Assembly: GCF_016889705.1 (NCBI RefSeq)
Contig: NZ_CP069526.1
Span: forward strand, 6,138,001-6,202,000
Origin: Amycolatopsis sp. FDAARGOS 1241
GTDB taxonomy: Bacteria > Actinomycetota > Actinomycetes > Mycobacteriales > Pseudonocardiaceae
Reading direction: 5' to 3'
Length of the DNA: 64,000 bases
Under the pieces are notes generated by a model. The model had not been told where the DNA came from, did not search any database, and saw only the letters and a list, made by a program, of their open reading frames with translations. This document shows, piece after piece, positions 34,259-41,098 of this stretch. A program made the translations under genes and the position numbers. Positions within the stretch are counted from its first letter, which is position 1; every line of letters begins with the position of its first letter.

Positions 34259-34510
34259 TCACGTGTTCCTCGGGTTGTGTCTCGCCACGAAGGCGGCGGC
34301 TAAGTCGACCCGCAGGCCGGTTTCGGCTTCTGCGAACGTGGGGTCTGGGCTGTTTAGGGCTGCTTCGAGCACGTGTACGGCTTGTGGTTCGCCGATCCGA
34401 GTGAGGGCATGCCCTCGCCACCGTGCGAGGTGGACGGCATCGAGAGCGACATCGGGTCCGTGTTCGGTCGGACGCGTTTCGAAGAAGGCGTTTGAGCGGC
34501 TGATGAGGAC
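34259..34510 (-). pseudogene. XRE-family regulator with TPR-like tail, C-terminal relic
   Basis: A minus-strand frame of about 84 codons, ending at TGA 34261-34259, reads VALDAVHLARWRGHALTRIG, AVHVLEAALNSPDPTFAEAE and GLRVDLAAAFVA. This is the closing helical-repeat pattern of actinomycete helix-turn-helix regulators with a TPR-like body. No start, DNA-binding domain or upstream part remains. It lies between the Rad50-like gene and the right boundary repeat. The rest of 34111-34639 shows no gene. Confidence 0.55.
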
Positions 34511-34639
34511 GGCTGGGACGTGCGTGGGTGACCCGTCCCGCCTGTCCCAATCAATGTTTTCGCAGCTAGAGCGCGAGCGTGAGGTGTCATGCTGCTGGGA
34601 CGGATCGGGACGGCTGGGCCGGGTTCTCCCAGGTCACAT

Positions 34640-34696
34640 GTAGGTAAACAAAAGAGTGTCCGCCTTTCCCGCCTTGACACGGGGTCAGCGGCCGTA
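34640..34696 (-). repeat. Right boundary repeat of the island (inverted copy of 15864-15920)
   Basis: The reverse complement of this 57-bp stretch matches the left boundary repeat at 45 of 57 positions without gaps. Both copies have their 16-base identical core toward the outside of the island and the T-rich end toward the inside. The repeat may be a mobile-element end, a site-specific recombination relic or a dispersed genomic repeat. Confidence 0.8.
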
Positions 34697-34721
34697 GTCA
34701 CACTCGCGCTTCGGGGTGCAA

Positions 34722-34845
34722 ACGCCCCGCAACACGCCCCTGCGCAGGACCGCACCGGCACCCAAGACCAAGCCCCTGCGCAGCACCGCGCCAGCACCCA
34801 AGACCAAGCCCCCGCACAGAACCGCACCACCACCGCAGACCAACC
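34722..34845. repeat. 36-bp C/A-rich tandem repeat outside the island's right end
   Basis: Units containing GCACCCAAGACCAAGCCCC recur at 34758 and 34794, a 36-base period, with partial units on both sides. No gene is visible between the boundary repeat and the 3' end of the polymerase gene. It mirrors the C-rich array outside the left end. Confidence 0.7.
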
Positions 34846-34868
34846 GCACCCCGTGACAGCCCAAAACC

Positions 34869-35873
34869 TCAACCCTTCCGAGCCCGGCTGGGCGCCACCC
34901 GAGGCGGCTCCCCCGGCATCTTCGGGTAAACCGGCGGCCAAGGCGCGTCCATCAGCCCCTCCGCCAAATCCTTCCGCGACATCTCCAGCAACACCTCGAT
35001 CGACTGCGGCCGCTCATTCACCCCACCCCAGGGATCCCCGCGCTCCGCGACCAGCCCGGGCACCGTCGACAACGTCAGCGCATCCGGCTCGACCGAATCC
35101 AATTCCTCCCACGCAATCGGCGTCGAAACCTGCCCGCCGACCCGCGGCCGCACGCACCAGGCGCCGAAAACCGTCTTGTGCGGCGCATTCTGGTTGAAGT
35201 CCACGAACACCCGCGATCCGCGTTCTTCCTTCCACCACTGCGCCGTGATCAGCTCCGGATGCCGCCGTTCCACTTCCCGCGCCAACGCCACCGCCGCGGC
35301 CCGCACCTGATATCCGTCCCACCGCGGCTCGAGAATCGCGTACAGGTGCAATCCGCGAGACCCCGAGGTCTTCACGTGCACTTCGATCCCCAGTTCTTCG
35401 AGGAACGCCCGCACCAGCCAAGCCGCCTCCCGCAGCTGGGGAAACCCGACTCCCGGTGACGGATCCAGATCGATCCGCAGTTCGTCCGCGATCTCCAGTG
35501 CCGCCGCCCGGTTCGGCCACACGTGGAACCCCAGGCACCCCTGGTTCACCGCCCACAGCACGTGTGCCAGATCCGCCGCCACGAGTGCGTCGCTGGTCGT
35601 CCCGTTGGGTGTGGACACCACGGTCGTCGTCAGCCACGAGGGCGCGGTCTTGGGCACCCGCTTCTGGAACCAGCTCTTGCCACCCGCACCGTCCGGGTAC
35701 CGCTCCAGCAGCAACGGCCGCCCACCCAGCCGATCGAGCAGCGGCCCCGCCACGGCCTGGTAGTAGCGCACGAGATCGAGCTTCGTCTCGCCGCGCTCCG
35801 GGAAATAGACCTTGCCGGGGCTGGAGATCGTCAGCTCCACCCCGTCGACGTCCAGCGTCACCGCACCGCTCAT
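34869..35873 (-). CDS. LigD-like primase-polymerase (Prim-PolC type)
   Basis: The 334-residue protein is a stand-alone archaeo-eukaryotic primase-type polymerase like the polymerase domain of LigD. Visible are the N-terminal LTISSPGKVYFPERGETKLD, the catalytic acidic motif RIDLDPSPG, and VKTSGSRGLHLY. Mycobacterial homologues (Rv3730c) fill short gaps with ribo- or deoxynucleotides in excision repair. The ATG at 35873 overlaps the stop of the upstream ligase gene (ATGA), and the frame upstream of it is only the ligase in another frame. The pairing with LigC is the same as in Mycobacterium. It lies just outside the island and looks like backbone. Confidence 0.9.
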   Translation of the reverse strand: MSGAVTLDVDGVELTISSPGKVYFPERGETKLDLVRYYQAVAGPLLDRLGGRPLLLERYPDGAGGKSWFQKRVPKTAPSWLTTTVVSTPNGTTSDALVAADLAHVLWAVNQGCLGFHVWPNRAAALEIADELRIDLDPSPGVGFPQLREAAWLVRAFLEELGIEVHVKTSGSRGLHLYAILEPRWDGYQVRAAAVALAREVERRHPELITAQWWKEERGSRVFVDFNQNAPHKTVFGAWCVRPRVGGQVSTPIAWEELDSVEPDALTLSTVPGLVAERGDPWGGVNERPQSIEVLLEMSRKDLAEGLMDAPWPPVYPKMPGEPPRVAPSRARKG

Positions 35874-36952
35874 CCGGCCTCCCCGAACAGCGTCGCCAGC
35901 TCCGCGGGCGGCGCTTCCTCCAGCTGCGCGTACGTGCACGACGCCGGATCACGGTCCGGCCGGAAGCGCACGAGCCGCCCGCCGTGGCGGAAGCGCCCGC
36001 CCTGCAGGTGTTCGTAACGCACCTCCGCGACCCACTCCGGTCGCACCGCCTCCCACGACAGGTCCTTCTGCGGCGCCCACCGGCTGTTCGCCCCCGGCCG
36101 GCGGCCCGGCTCCGGTTCGTACTCCGCCCACGTGCGCCACGGGTGACCCTCGAGAGCGTTCTCCCGCAGCGGCGCCAGCTCGTCCACCAGCTCCCGGCGC
36201 CGCGCGGCCGTGAAGCTGCTGGCGACGCCGACGTGGTGCAGCGCCCCCGCGTCGTCGAACAGACCGAGCAGCAGTGAGCCGACGCCGTGGCCGTCCTTGT
36301 GCCACCGGAACCCGGCGACGACGCAGTCGGCCGTGCGCTCGTGCTTGACCTTCCACATCACGCGCTTGTCCTGCTCGTACGGCTGGTCGGAGGGCTTGGC
36401 CATCACGCCGTCGAAACCGGCGCCCTCGAACCGCGTGAACCAGTCCTCGGCCAGGTCCGGGTCCGTGGTGAGCGGGGTCAGGTGGACCCGCTGCAGGCCG
36501 CCACCCGGGTTCTCGCCGAGCGCTTCCTCCAGCAGGTGCCGCCGCGAACGGAACGGCTCGGCCGTGAGGTCCCGCTCCCCCAGCGCCAGCAGATCGAACG
36601 CGACGAAGCTCGCCGGCGTCTCCTCGGCCAGCTTGCGCACCCGGCTCGCGGCGGGGTGCAGCCGCAACTGCAGCGCCTCGAAGTCGAGGCCATGCGGCGT
36701 GACCAGTACGATCTCGCCGTCGACCACACACCGGTCCGGCAGCGCGTCCTTCAGCAGGTCCACAAGTTCGGGGAAATAGCGCGTGAGCGGGCGGTCGTTG
36801 CGCGAGCCCAGCTCCACTTCGTCGCCGTCGCGGAACACGACGCACCGGAACCCGTCCCACTTGGGCTCGTACCAAAACCCCTCGGTCCTCGGCACCTCGT
36901 GCACGGCCTTGGCTAGCATCGGCCGCACCGGCGGCATCACAGGCAGCTCCAC
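35870..36952 (-). CDS. ligC: ATP-dependent DNA ligase, LigC type
   Basis: The 360-residue ligase seals nicks using ATP. The nucleotidyltransferase core has the adenylation motif EPKWDGFR (Lys31), RNDRPLTRYFPE, DGEI, and FDGVMAKP, then WKVKHERTADCVV leading into the OB-fold domain. It has no nuclease or polymerase domain, so it is LigC rather than LigD. It overlaps the Prim-PolC gene by 4 bases, making a two-gene repair unit for short gap filling and sealing, as in Mycobacterium (Rv3731-Rv3730c). No ku gene is in the window. Confidence 0.92.
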   Translation of the reverse strand: MELPVMPPVRPMLAKAVHEVPRTEGFWYEPKWDGFRCVVFRDGDEVELGSRNDRPLTRYFPELVDLLKDALPDRCVVDGEIVLVTPHGLDFEALQLRLHPAASRVRKLAEETPASFVAFDLLALGERDLTAEPFRSRRHLLEEALGENPGGGLQRVHLTPLTTDPDLAEDWFTRFEGAGFDGVMAKPSDQPYEQDKRVMWKVKHERTADCVVAGFRWHKDGHGVGSLLLGLFDDAGALHHVGVASSFTAARRRELVDELAPLRENALEGHPWRTWAEYEPEPGRRPGANSRWAPQKDLSWEAVRPEWVAEVRYEHLQGGRFRHGGRLVRFRPDRDPASCTYAQLEEAPPAELATLFGEAG

Positions 36953-37012
36953 CCGCCCGATCCTAGGCGGCCACGACGCTGACCTGCAGCGTTTTGACCT
37001 CGCTCGCCCGAT

Positions 37013-37029
37013 CGGGAAGAAGTTTCCCG
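37013..37029 (-). terminator. Short hairpin between the IclR gene and ligC
   Basis: CGGGAA pairs with TTCCCG across a 5-base loop, 65 bases past the IclR stop. The stem is short and has no T-run, so this is a weak call. Confidence 0.3.
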
Positions 37030-37093
37030 CTGCGGCGAAGTGGTGGTGGAAGCTGCCGGCGACGCGGGGAGGGCCGACCGCCGCAGCAGGAGG

Positions 37094-37888
37094 TCATCTG
37101 CGCCGGCCGGCCGGGAACACCCGCGGCGACCCGCCCGCCAGCGTCCGGCAGATCCCGCGCGCCGCCGCCATCACCAACGGGGCGAGGGCGCCCGGCTGCG
37201 CGCTGTCGGCCCGGACCACGAGCGAAACCGCCGCCGCGACCGAACCGTCGGCGGCGAACACGGGGGCACCGACGGAGAGGGCGTCGACGGTGACCTGGCC
37301 GTCGCTCACCGAGTAGCCGAGCTTGCGGACGTCCGCGAGCACGCGGCGCAGGTGCGCGGGGTCGGAGACGGTCTTCGCGGTGTAGCTGTGCAGGGGCCCG
37401 CCGAGCACCTCCTCCTGTACGGCCGCGGGCGCGTGCGCCAGCAGCACGAGCCCGACTCCGGTGGCGTGCAAGGCGAACCGGCCACCGACCCGGGTCCAGA
37501 CCGGTACGGCGTCGCGCCCGGCGATGCGTTCGACGAACACGACTTCGAGGCCTTCGCGCACGGCGAGCTGCACGTTCTCGTGCGTCACCTCGTACAGGTC
37601 CTCGAGGAACGGCATCGCGGCGTCCCGCAGGCCGAGCCCGCGCGGCGCGAGCGACGCGACTTCCCACAGCCGCAGCCCGATGCGGTAGCGGCCGGTGGCG
37701 TCGCGTTCCAGCGCACCCCACTCGACGAGCTCGGCCGCGCGCCGATGCGCGGTGGCGAGGGAGACGCCGGAGCGCCGGGCCAGCTCGCTCAGGCTGAGGT
37801 CGGCGGCGTCCGGGGTGAACGCCTCAAGCAGCGCCAGCACCTTGCTCGTCACCGAGGTGCCGGCGCCGTTCGGGGCTCGCCGGATCAT
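37094..37888 (-). CDS. IclR-family transcription regulator
   Basis: The 264-residue regulator has an N-terminal winged helix (VLALLEAF, then LSELARRSGVSLATAHRRAA) and the IclR effector domain (VVFVERIAGRDAVPV, GGRFALHATGVGLVLLAHAP, GAPVFAADGSVAAAVSLVV). IclR proteins of this kind control catabolic operons in response to aromatic or small organic acids. The start lies 21 bases after the stop of the Rieske reductase gene, so it is the last gene of the oxygenase unit and may control it. The effector is unknown. Confidence 0.88.
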   Translation of the reverse strand: MIRRAPNGAGTSVTSKVLALLEAFTPDAADLSLSELARRSGVSLATAHRRAAELVEWGALERDATGRYRIGLRLWEVASLAPRGLGLRDAAMPFLEDLYEVTHENVQLAVREGLEVVFVERIAGRDAVPVWTRVGGRFALHATGVGLVLLAHAPAAVQEEVLGGPLHSYTAKTVSDPAHLRRVLADVRKLGYSVSDGQVTVDALSVGAPVFAADGSVAAAVSLVVRADSAQPGALAPLVMAAARGICRTLAGGSPRVFPAGRRR

Positions 37889-37909
37889 CGCCTCACGCTA
37901 CCCGGGGAA

Positions 37910-38851
37910 TCACAGATCCAATACCAGTCGCGCGCCCGCGCAGCGCGACACGCAGATCATCATCACGTCGCCGGCTTCCCGCTCCGCGGCGGTGAGCACG
38001 GCGTCGCGGTGGTCGGGCGTGCCTTCGAGGACACCGGTCTCACACGTGCCGCACGTGCCTTCATGGCACGAGGACAAGACGGGCACTCCGGACTCTTCGA
38101 CCACCGAAAGGATCGACCGGTCCGCCGGGACCTCCAGCGTGCGACCCGACTGGGCTAGCTGCACCTCGAACGCCGCTTTCGGCTCGGTGTCGGGCTTCGC
38201 CGTGAACCGCTCCACGTGCAGCGAGCCTGGTGCGCACCGCTGTTCCATCGCGGCCAGCAGCGGTTCGGGGCCGCAGCAGTACACGGCGGCGTCCGGCGCG
38301 GCGGCCAGCGCGGCGTCGAGATCGAGGAGCCCGCGCTCGTCCTGCGGCACGAGCTCGACGCGGTCGCCGTAGGTCTCCCGCAGTTCCTCGGCGAAGGCCA
38401 TCGACGCCCGCGTGCGCCCGCCGTAGAGCAGCCGCCACTCGGCGCCCGCCGCCTCGGCCGCGGCGATCATGGGGACGAGTGGCGTGATGCCGATGCCGCC
38501 CGCCACGAACAGGTACCGCGGCGCCGGCTCCAGCGCGAAGTGGTTCCGGGGCCCGCGCACGCGCAGGGTTTCGCCGCCGGCCAGCTTCTCGTGGACGTGC
38601 GCCGAGCCTCCGCGCCCGGCCGGCTCCCGCAGCACGGCCACCTGCAGCACCGATCGGTCGGCCGGATCCCCGCACAGCGAGTACTGGCGCACGAGATCCG
38701 GCCCCAGCACCAGGTCCAGGTGCGCGCCCGGTGCCCACGCCGGCAGCGCCGCGCCGGCCGGATCGCGCAGGGTCAGCCTGACGACGCCGTCGGCGAGGTG
38801 CTCCTTCGCCGCCAGCACCACGTCGAGCTCCAGGTCGGTGGCCACGCTCAT
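37910..38851 (-). CDS. PDR/VanB-type oxygenase reductase (FMN, NAD(P), 2Fe-2S)
   Basis: The 313-residue protein passes electrons from NAD(P)H to a Rieske oxygenase. The N-terminal flavin-binding barrel has RQYSLCGDPADRS, the nucleotide-binding part has LFVAGGIGITPLVPMI and YCCGPEPLL, and the C-terminal plant-type ferredoxin has SCHEGTCGTCETGVL plus MMICVSRC for the 2Fe-2S cluster. Domain order is that of phthalate dioxygenase reductase and vanillate demethylase VanB. AGGAGGAA precedes the ATG. It is cotranscribed with the oxygenase and a small protein and should reduce that oxygenase. Confidence 0.92.
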   Translation of the reverse strand: MSVATDLELDVVLAAKEHLADGVVRLTLRDPAGAALPAWAPGAHLDLVLGPDLVRQYSLCGDPADRSVLQVAVLREPAGRGGSAHVHEKLAGGETLRVRGPRNHFALEPAPRYLFVAGGIGITPLVPMIAAAEAAGAEWRLLYGGRTRASMAFAEELRETYGDRVELVPQDERGLLDLDAALAAAPDAAVYCCGPEPLLAAMEQRCAPGSLHVERFTAKPDTEPKAAFEVQLAQSGRTLEVPADRSILSVVEESGVPVLSSCHEGTCGTCETGVLEGTPDHRDAVLTAAEREAGDVMMICVSRCAGARLVLDL

Positions 38852-38861
38852 TCGTTCCTCC

Positions 38862-39080
38862 TCAGCCCTGCGCCGCGGACAGCACCGGTTCGCGCGGAGC
38901 CGACGGCTCCGGCCGGTCGTGCCCGTCGGGGTGCGCCAGCAGCCAGTCCCACAGCTCGACCGGATCCTCGGACTCGTGTTCGGCTCCGCAGTGGCACACG
39001 CCGACCAGCACGTCGGTCCCGAGCTTCCAGTGGATGCGCACGACGTTGTCGCCGTGCAGCATCGCCACGCGCTCGCTCAC
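38862..39080 (-). CDS. 72-aa companion protein of the Rieske oxygenase (unknown)
   Basis: The GTG start overlaps the oxygenase stop (GTGA), and the gene ends 10 bases before the reductase start, so it is held tightly between the two. The protein contains VVRIHWKLGTDVLVGVCHCG, then AEHESEDPVELWDWLLAHPD. The CHC motif with a nearby His could bind a metal. I do not know a function. Its constant position suggests an accessory of the oxygenase, by inference. Confidence 0.7.
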   Translation of the reverse strand: MSERVAMLHGDNVVRIHWKLGTDVLVGVCHCGAEHESEDPVELWDWLLAHPDGHDRPEPSAPREPVLSAAQG

Positions 39081-40126
39081 GACGGCACGACCTGCGTGCT
39101 CTCGCCGGCGGCCAGCTTCTTGAGGATGCGCCGCGCGGCCAGCCCGCCGGTGTCGATGTTGACCGAAAGCTCCTGGTAACCCTCGGGTTCCGCGGCGATC
39201 ACGCCTTCGAGGATGTCGAGCGCGCGCACGTCCTGCAGCACGACCGTGCGGTTGCTCTCGGCGAGGAAGTCGGACACGCCCTGGTCCTCGAGCGCGAAGT
39301 CCCTCGCCACGGCCCAGAAATCGTGCGTGCTGTGCTCGGTCTCGGGCGTGATGGCGTAGACGACCTCGACGTGGAAGCCGTCCGGGTCCGTCCCGTCCTC
39401 GTTCGGCAGCACGCCGACGGGCGCGATCCGGCTGTGCAGCAGGTACAGGCACGGCGGGTGGTACTCGATGTCCTGCCAGCGCGTGATCCGGCCTTCGATG
39501 CCGGTGGACTTCGCGTAGAACGACGGGCATTCGGCGTCAGCCATGTGCCTGCTGACGTAGATGATGCCGCGGTCCTCGTCGACCTCCGTGGTGATGGGTG
39601 TGTTCGCCACCTCCGGCGTGCCGATGTACCCGCCGTGCAGGTACGTCTCGTGCGAGAGGTCGAGCAGGTTGTCCACGAGCAGTTCGTAGCGCGCGGCGAG
39701 CGGTTCCATACCGCACACGGTGGTGTAGGCCGGGTCGGCGAGCCACGGCGCGCGCGGGATCGCGGCCGGGTCGGCCAGCTCGCGCTCGCCGATCCAGACC
39801 CACACGAACGAGTCCTGCTCCACCACGGGGTACGACGCCACCCTCGCGGTGCGCGGAATCCGGGCCTGGCCCGGGACGAACACGCACGAGCCGGCGCTGT
39901 CGTAGGTGAAGCCGTGGTAGCCGCAGACGATCTTGTCGCCGTCGAGCCGGCTCTCCGACAGTGGATAGCGGCGGTGCACGCAGCGGTCGGCGAGCGCGGT
40001 GACCTCGCCGGATTCGGTGCGGTAGAAGACGATCGGCTCGCCGAGCACCGTGCGGGCGAACAGCTCGCGTCCCACCTCGCGGCCGTAAGCGGCGACGTAC
40101 CACTGGTTTCGGGCGAACGCTGCCAT
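39077..40126 (-). CDS. Rieske non-haem iron oxygenase, VanA-like
   Basis: The 349-residue oxygenase has the N-terminal Rieske cluster ligands Cys49, His51, Cys68 and His71 (CVHRR and CGYHGF) and the catalytic mononuclear iron site in LLVDNLLDLSHETYLHGG. This layout fits vanillate O-demethylase-type monooxygenases, which remove methyl groups from methoxyaromatics or N-methyl compounds using the reductase encoded downstream. ATG 40126 is taken, though GTG 40129 directly before it is equally possible; AAGGAG lies upstream. It is divergent from the MarR gene. The substrate cannot be deduced. Confidence 0.9.
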   Translation of the reverse strand: MAAFARNQWYVAAYGREVGRELFARTVLGEPIVFYRTESGEVTALADRCVHRRYPLSESRLDGDKIVCGYHGFTYDSAGSCVFVPGQARIPRTARVASYPVVEQDSFVWVWIGERELADPAAIPRAPWLADPAYTTVCGMEPLAARYELLVDNLLDLSHETYLHGGYIGTPEVANTPITTEVDEDRGIIYVSRHMADAECPSFYAKSTGIEGRITRWQDIEYHPPCLYLLHSRIAPVGVLPNEDGTDPDGFHVEVVYAITPETEHSTHDFWAVARDFALEDQGVSDFLAESNRTVVLQDVRALDILEGVIAAEPEGYQELSVNIDTGGLAARRILKKLAAGESTQVVPS

Positions 40127-40280
40127 CACGCCTCAGAGCTCCTTCGGTCGGGGTTCGGCACCCGAAGCTCTCACCCCGGCCGCGACGGCGGCCATGGGTG
40201 TTTTCACTGGCTGAAAGACTCCGTCGGTCACGAAATCACCCCTTCCCAGCGGGCGGTCGACGGACGTACAGTCGGCCCCG

Positions 40281-40304
40281 ACGTTATTTCGGGTACCGGA
40301 ACGT
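40281..40304. promoter_or_regulatory. Imperfect palindrome upstream of the MarR gene
   Basis: Outer arms ACGTT and AACGT enclose the inner imperfect palindrome TTCGGGTACCGGAA (12 of 14 symmetric). The element ends 12 bases before the MarR start codon, between the divergent oxygenase and MarR genes. This is a typical position and size for a MarR operator. Assignment is inference. Confidence 0.5.
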
Positions 40305-40316
40305 ACGGGGACCAAA

Positions 40317-40790
40317 ATGACCACTCGCGACACCGAGACCTTCGACGAGCTGGGGCCGCAGGCCTCCCTGGGCGAGGTCCTGCTCGCCCTCGGCGGGCGG
40401 CTGACCCGGCTCCAGACGGAACTGCTGGCTGGCATCGAGCAGCCGCTCACCATCCGGCAGTACCGGATCCTGTCGAGGGTCGGCAGCGGCCACACGTCGC
40501 TCACGGCGCTGTGCAAACTCGCGCACCGCAACCCCTCGACCATGTCCGAGAGCGTCGACAAGCTCGTCAACCAGGGATTCCTGTCTCGCCGCCCGTCGGC
40601 CACGAGCCGGCGCACGATGCAGCTCGAGCTCACCGCCAAGGGGGTGAACGCCCGCGACACCGCGCGGCGCACGCTCGACAAGTTCGCGGCCGAACTCACG
40701 GCCGGCCTCACCCCCGAGATGCGCGAGCAACTGCTGCCCGCGCTCTCCCAGCTGTACTTCGACGTCCAGGGGAACCTGGACGACCGGTAA
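40317..40790 (+). CDS. MarR-family transcription regulator
   Basis: The 157-residue regulator shows the MarR winged helix (ALCKLAHRNPSTMSESVDKL, then QGFLSRRPSATSRRTMQLEL) flanked by dimerisation helices. MarR proteins usually repress divergent catabolic or efflux genes until a phenolic or similar ligand binds. The divergent partner is the Rieske oxygenase, and the MFS carrier lies downstream, so either may be its target. The ligand is unknown. Confidence 0.9.
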   Translation: MTTRDTETFDELGPQASLGEVLLALGGRLTRLQTELLAGIEQPLTIRQYRILSRVGSGHTSLTALCKLAHRNPSTMSESVDKLVNQGFLSRRPSATSRRTMQLELTAKGVNARDTARRTLDKFAAELTAGLTPEMREQLLPALSQLYFDVQGNLDDR

Positions 40791-41098
40791 CGGAGGAGGA
40801 AGGAGGAAACCGACCCGAGGGTGGTCCGCCGAGCGCACCGCGCTCACGCGGGCCAAGGGTTTCACCGGTTCGACTCGCGCGGCCGGCTCACCCCGGCCCC
40901 GCGACACGGCTCGCCACGGTGGTCCTCCACCGCGTTCCCCACGACGCGGTCCGGCCGCCGTCCGCACCTGAGCGTTCCGGTGCTCGGCCACGTCACCGCG
41001 TCCGGGTCACCGGCTGCACACAAGCCACTGGGTTGCACAAAGCCGCTGGGTTGTACACAAGCCACTGGGTTGCACTGCCACAAGGAGGTGGCCTCGCC
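40791..41098. other. Region upstream of the carrier gene
   Basis: I see no gene in these 308 bases; an in-frame extension of the carrier gene upstream has no similarity. The end holds three 17-18-bp direct repeats (annotated separately) and then AAGGAGG before the carrier ATG, so this is its promoter region. Confidence 0.5.
41019..41072. repeat. Three direct repeats (iterons) before the MFS gene
   Basis: CACAAGCCACTGGGTTG occurs at 41019-41035 and 41056-41072, with a variant (CACAAAGCCGCTGGGTTG) at 41036-41053, an 18-19 base spacing. They lie 27 bases upstream of the start codon. Such spacing could present binding sites for a regulator at nearly two helical turns. Function unknown. Confidence 0.75.

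Noticed and set aside
15864..34696. Naming the island as DISARM or BREX/Pgl
   Set aside because: A SNF2 motor, methyltransferase and kinase are present, but PglZ, BrxC/PglY, DrmA and DrmB homologues are not, while a complete type I hsdRMS set is.
38216..41098. Long upstream extension of the MFS carrier frame, giving an apparent 1,423-residue protein
   Set aside because: The extension runs antisense over the reductase and oxygenase genes and has no similarity; the real start at 41099 has AAGGAGG before it.
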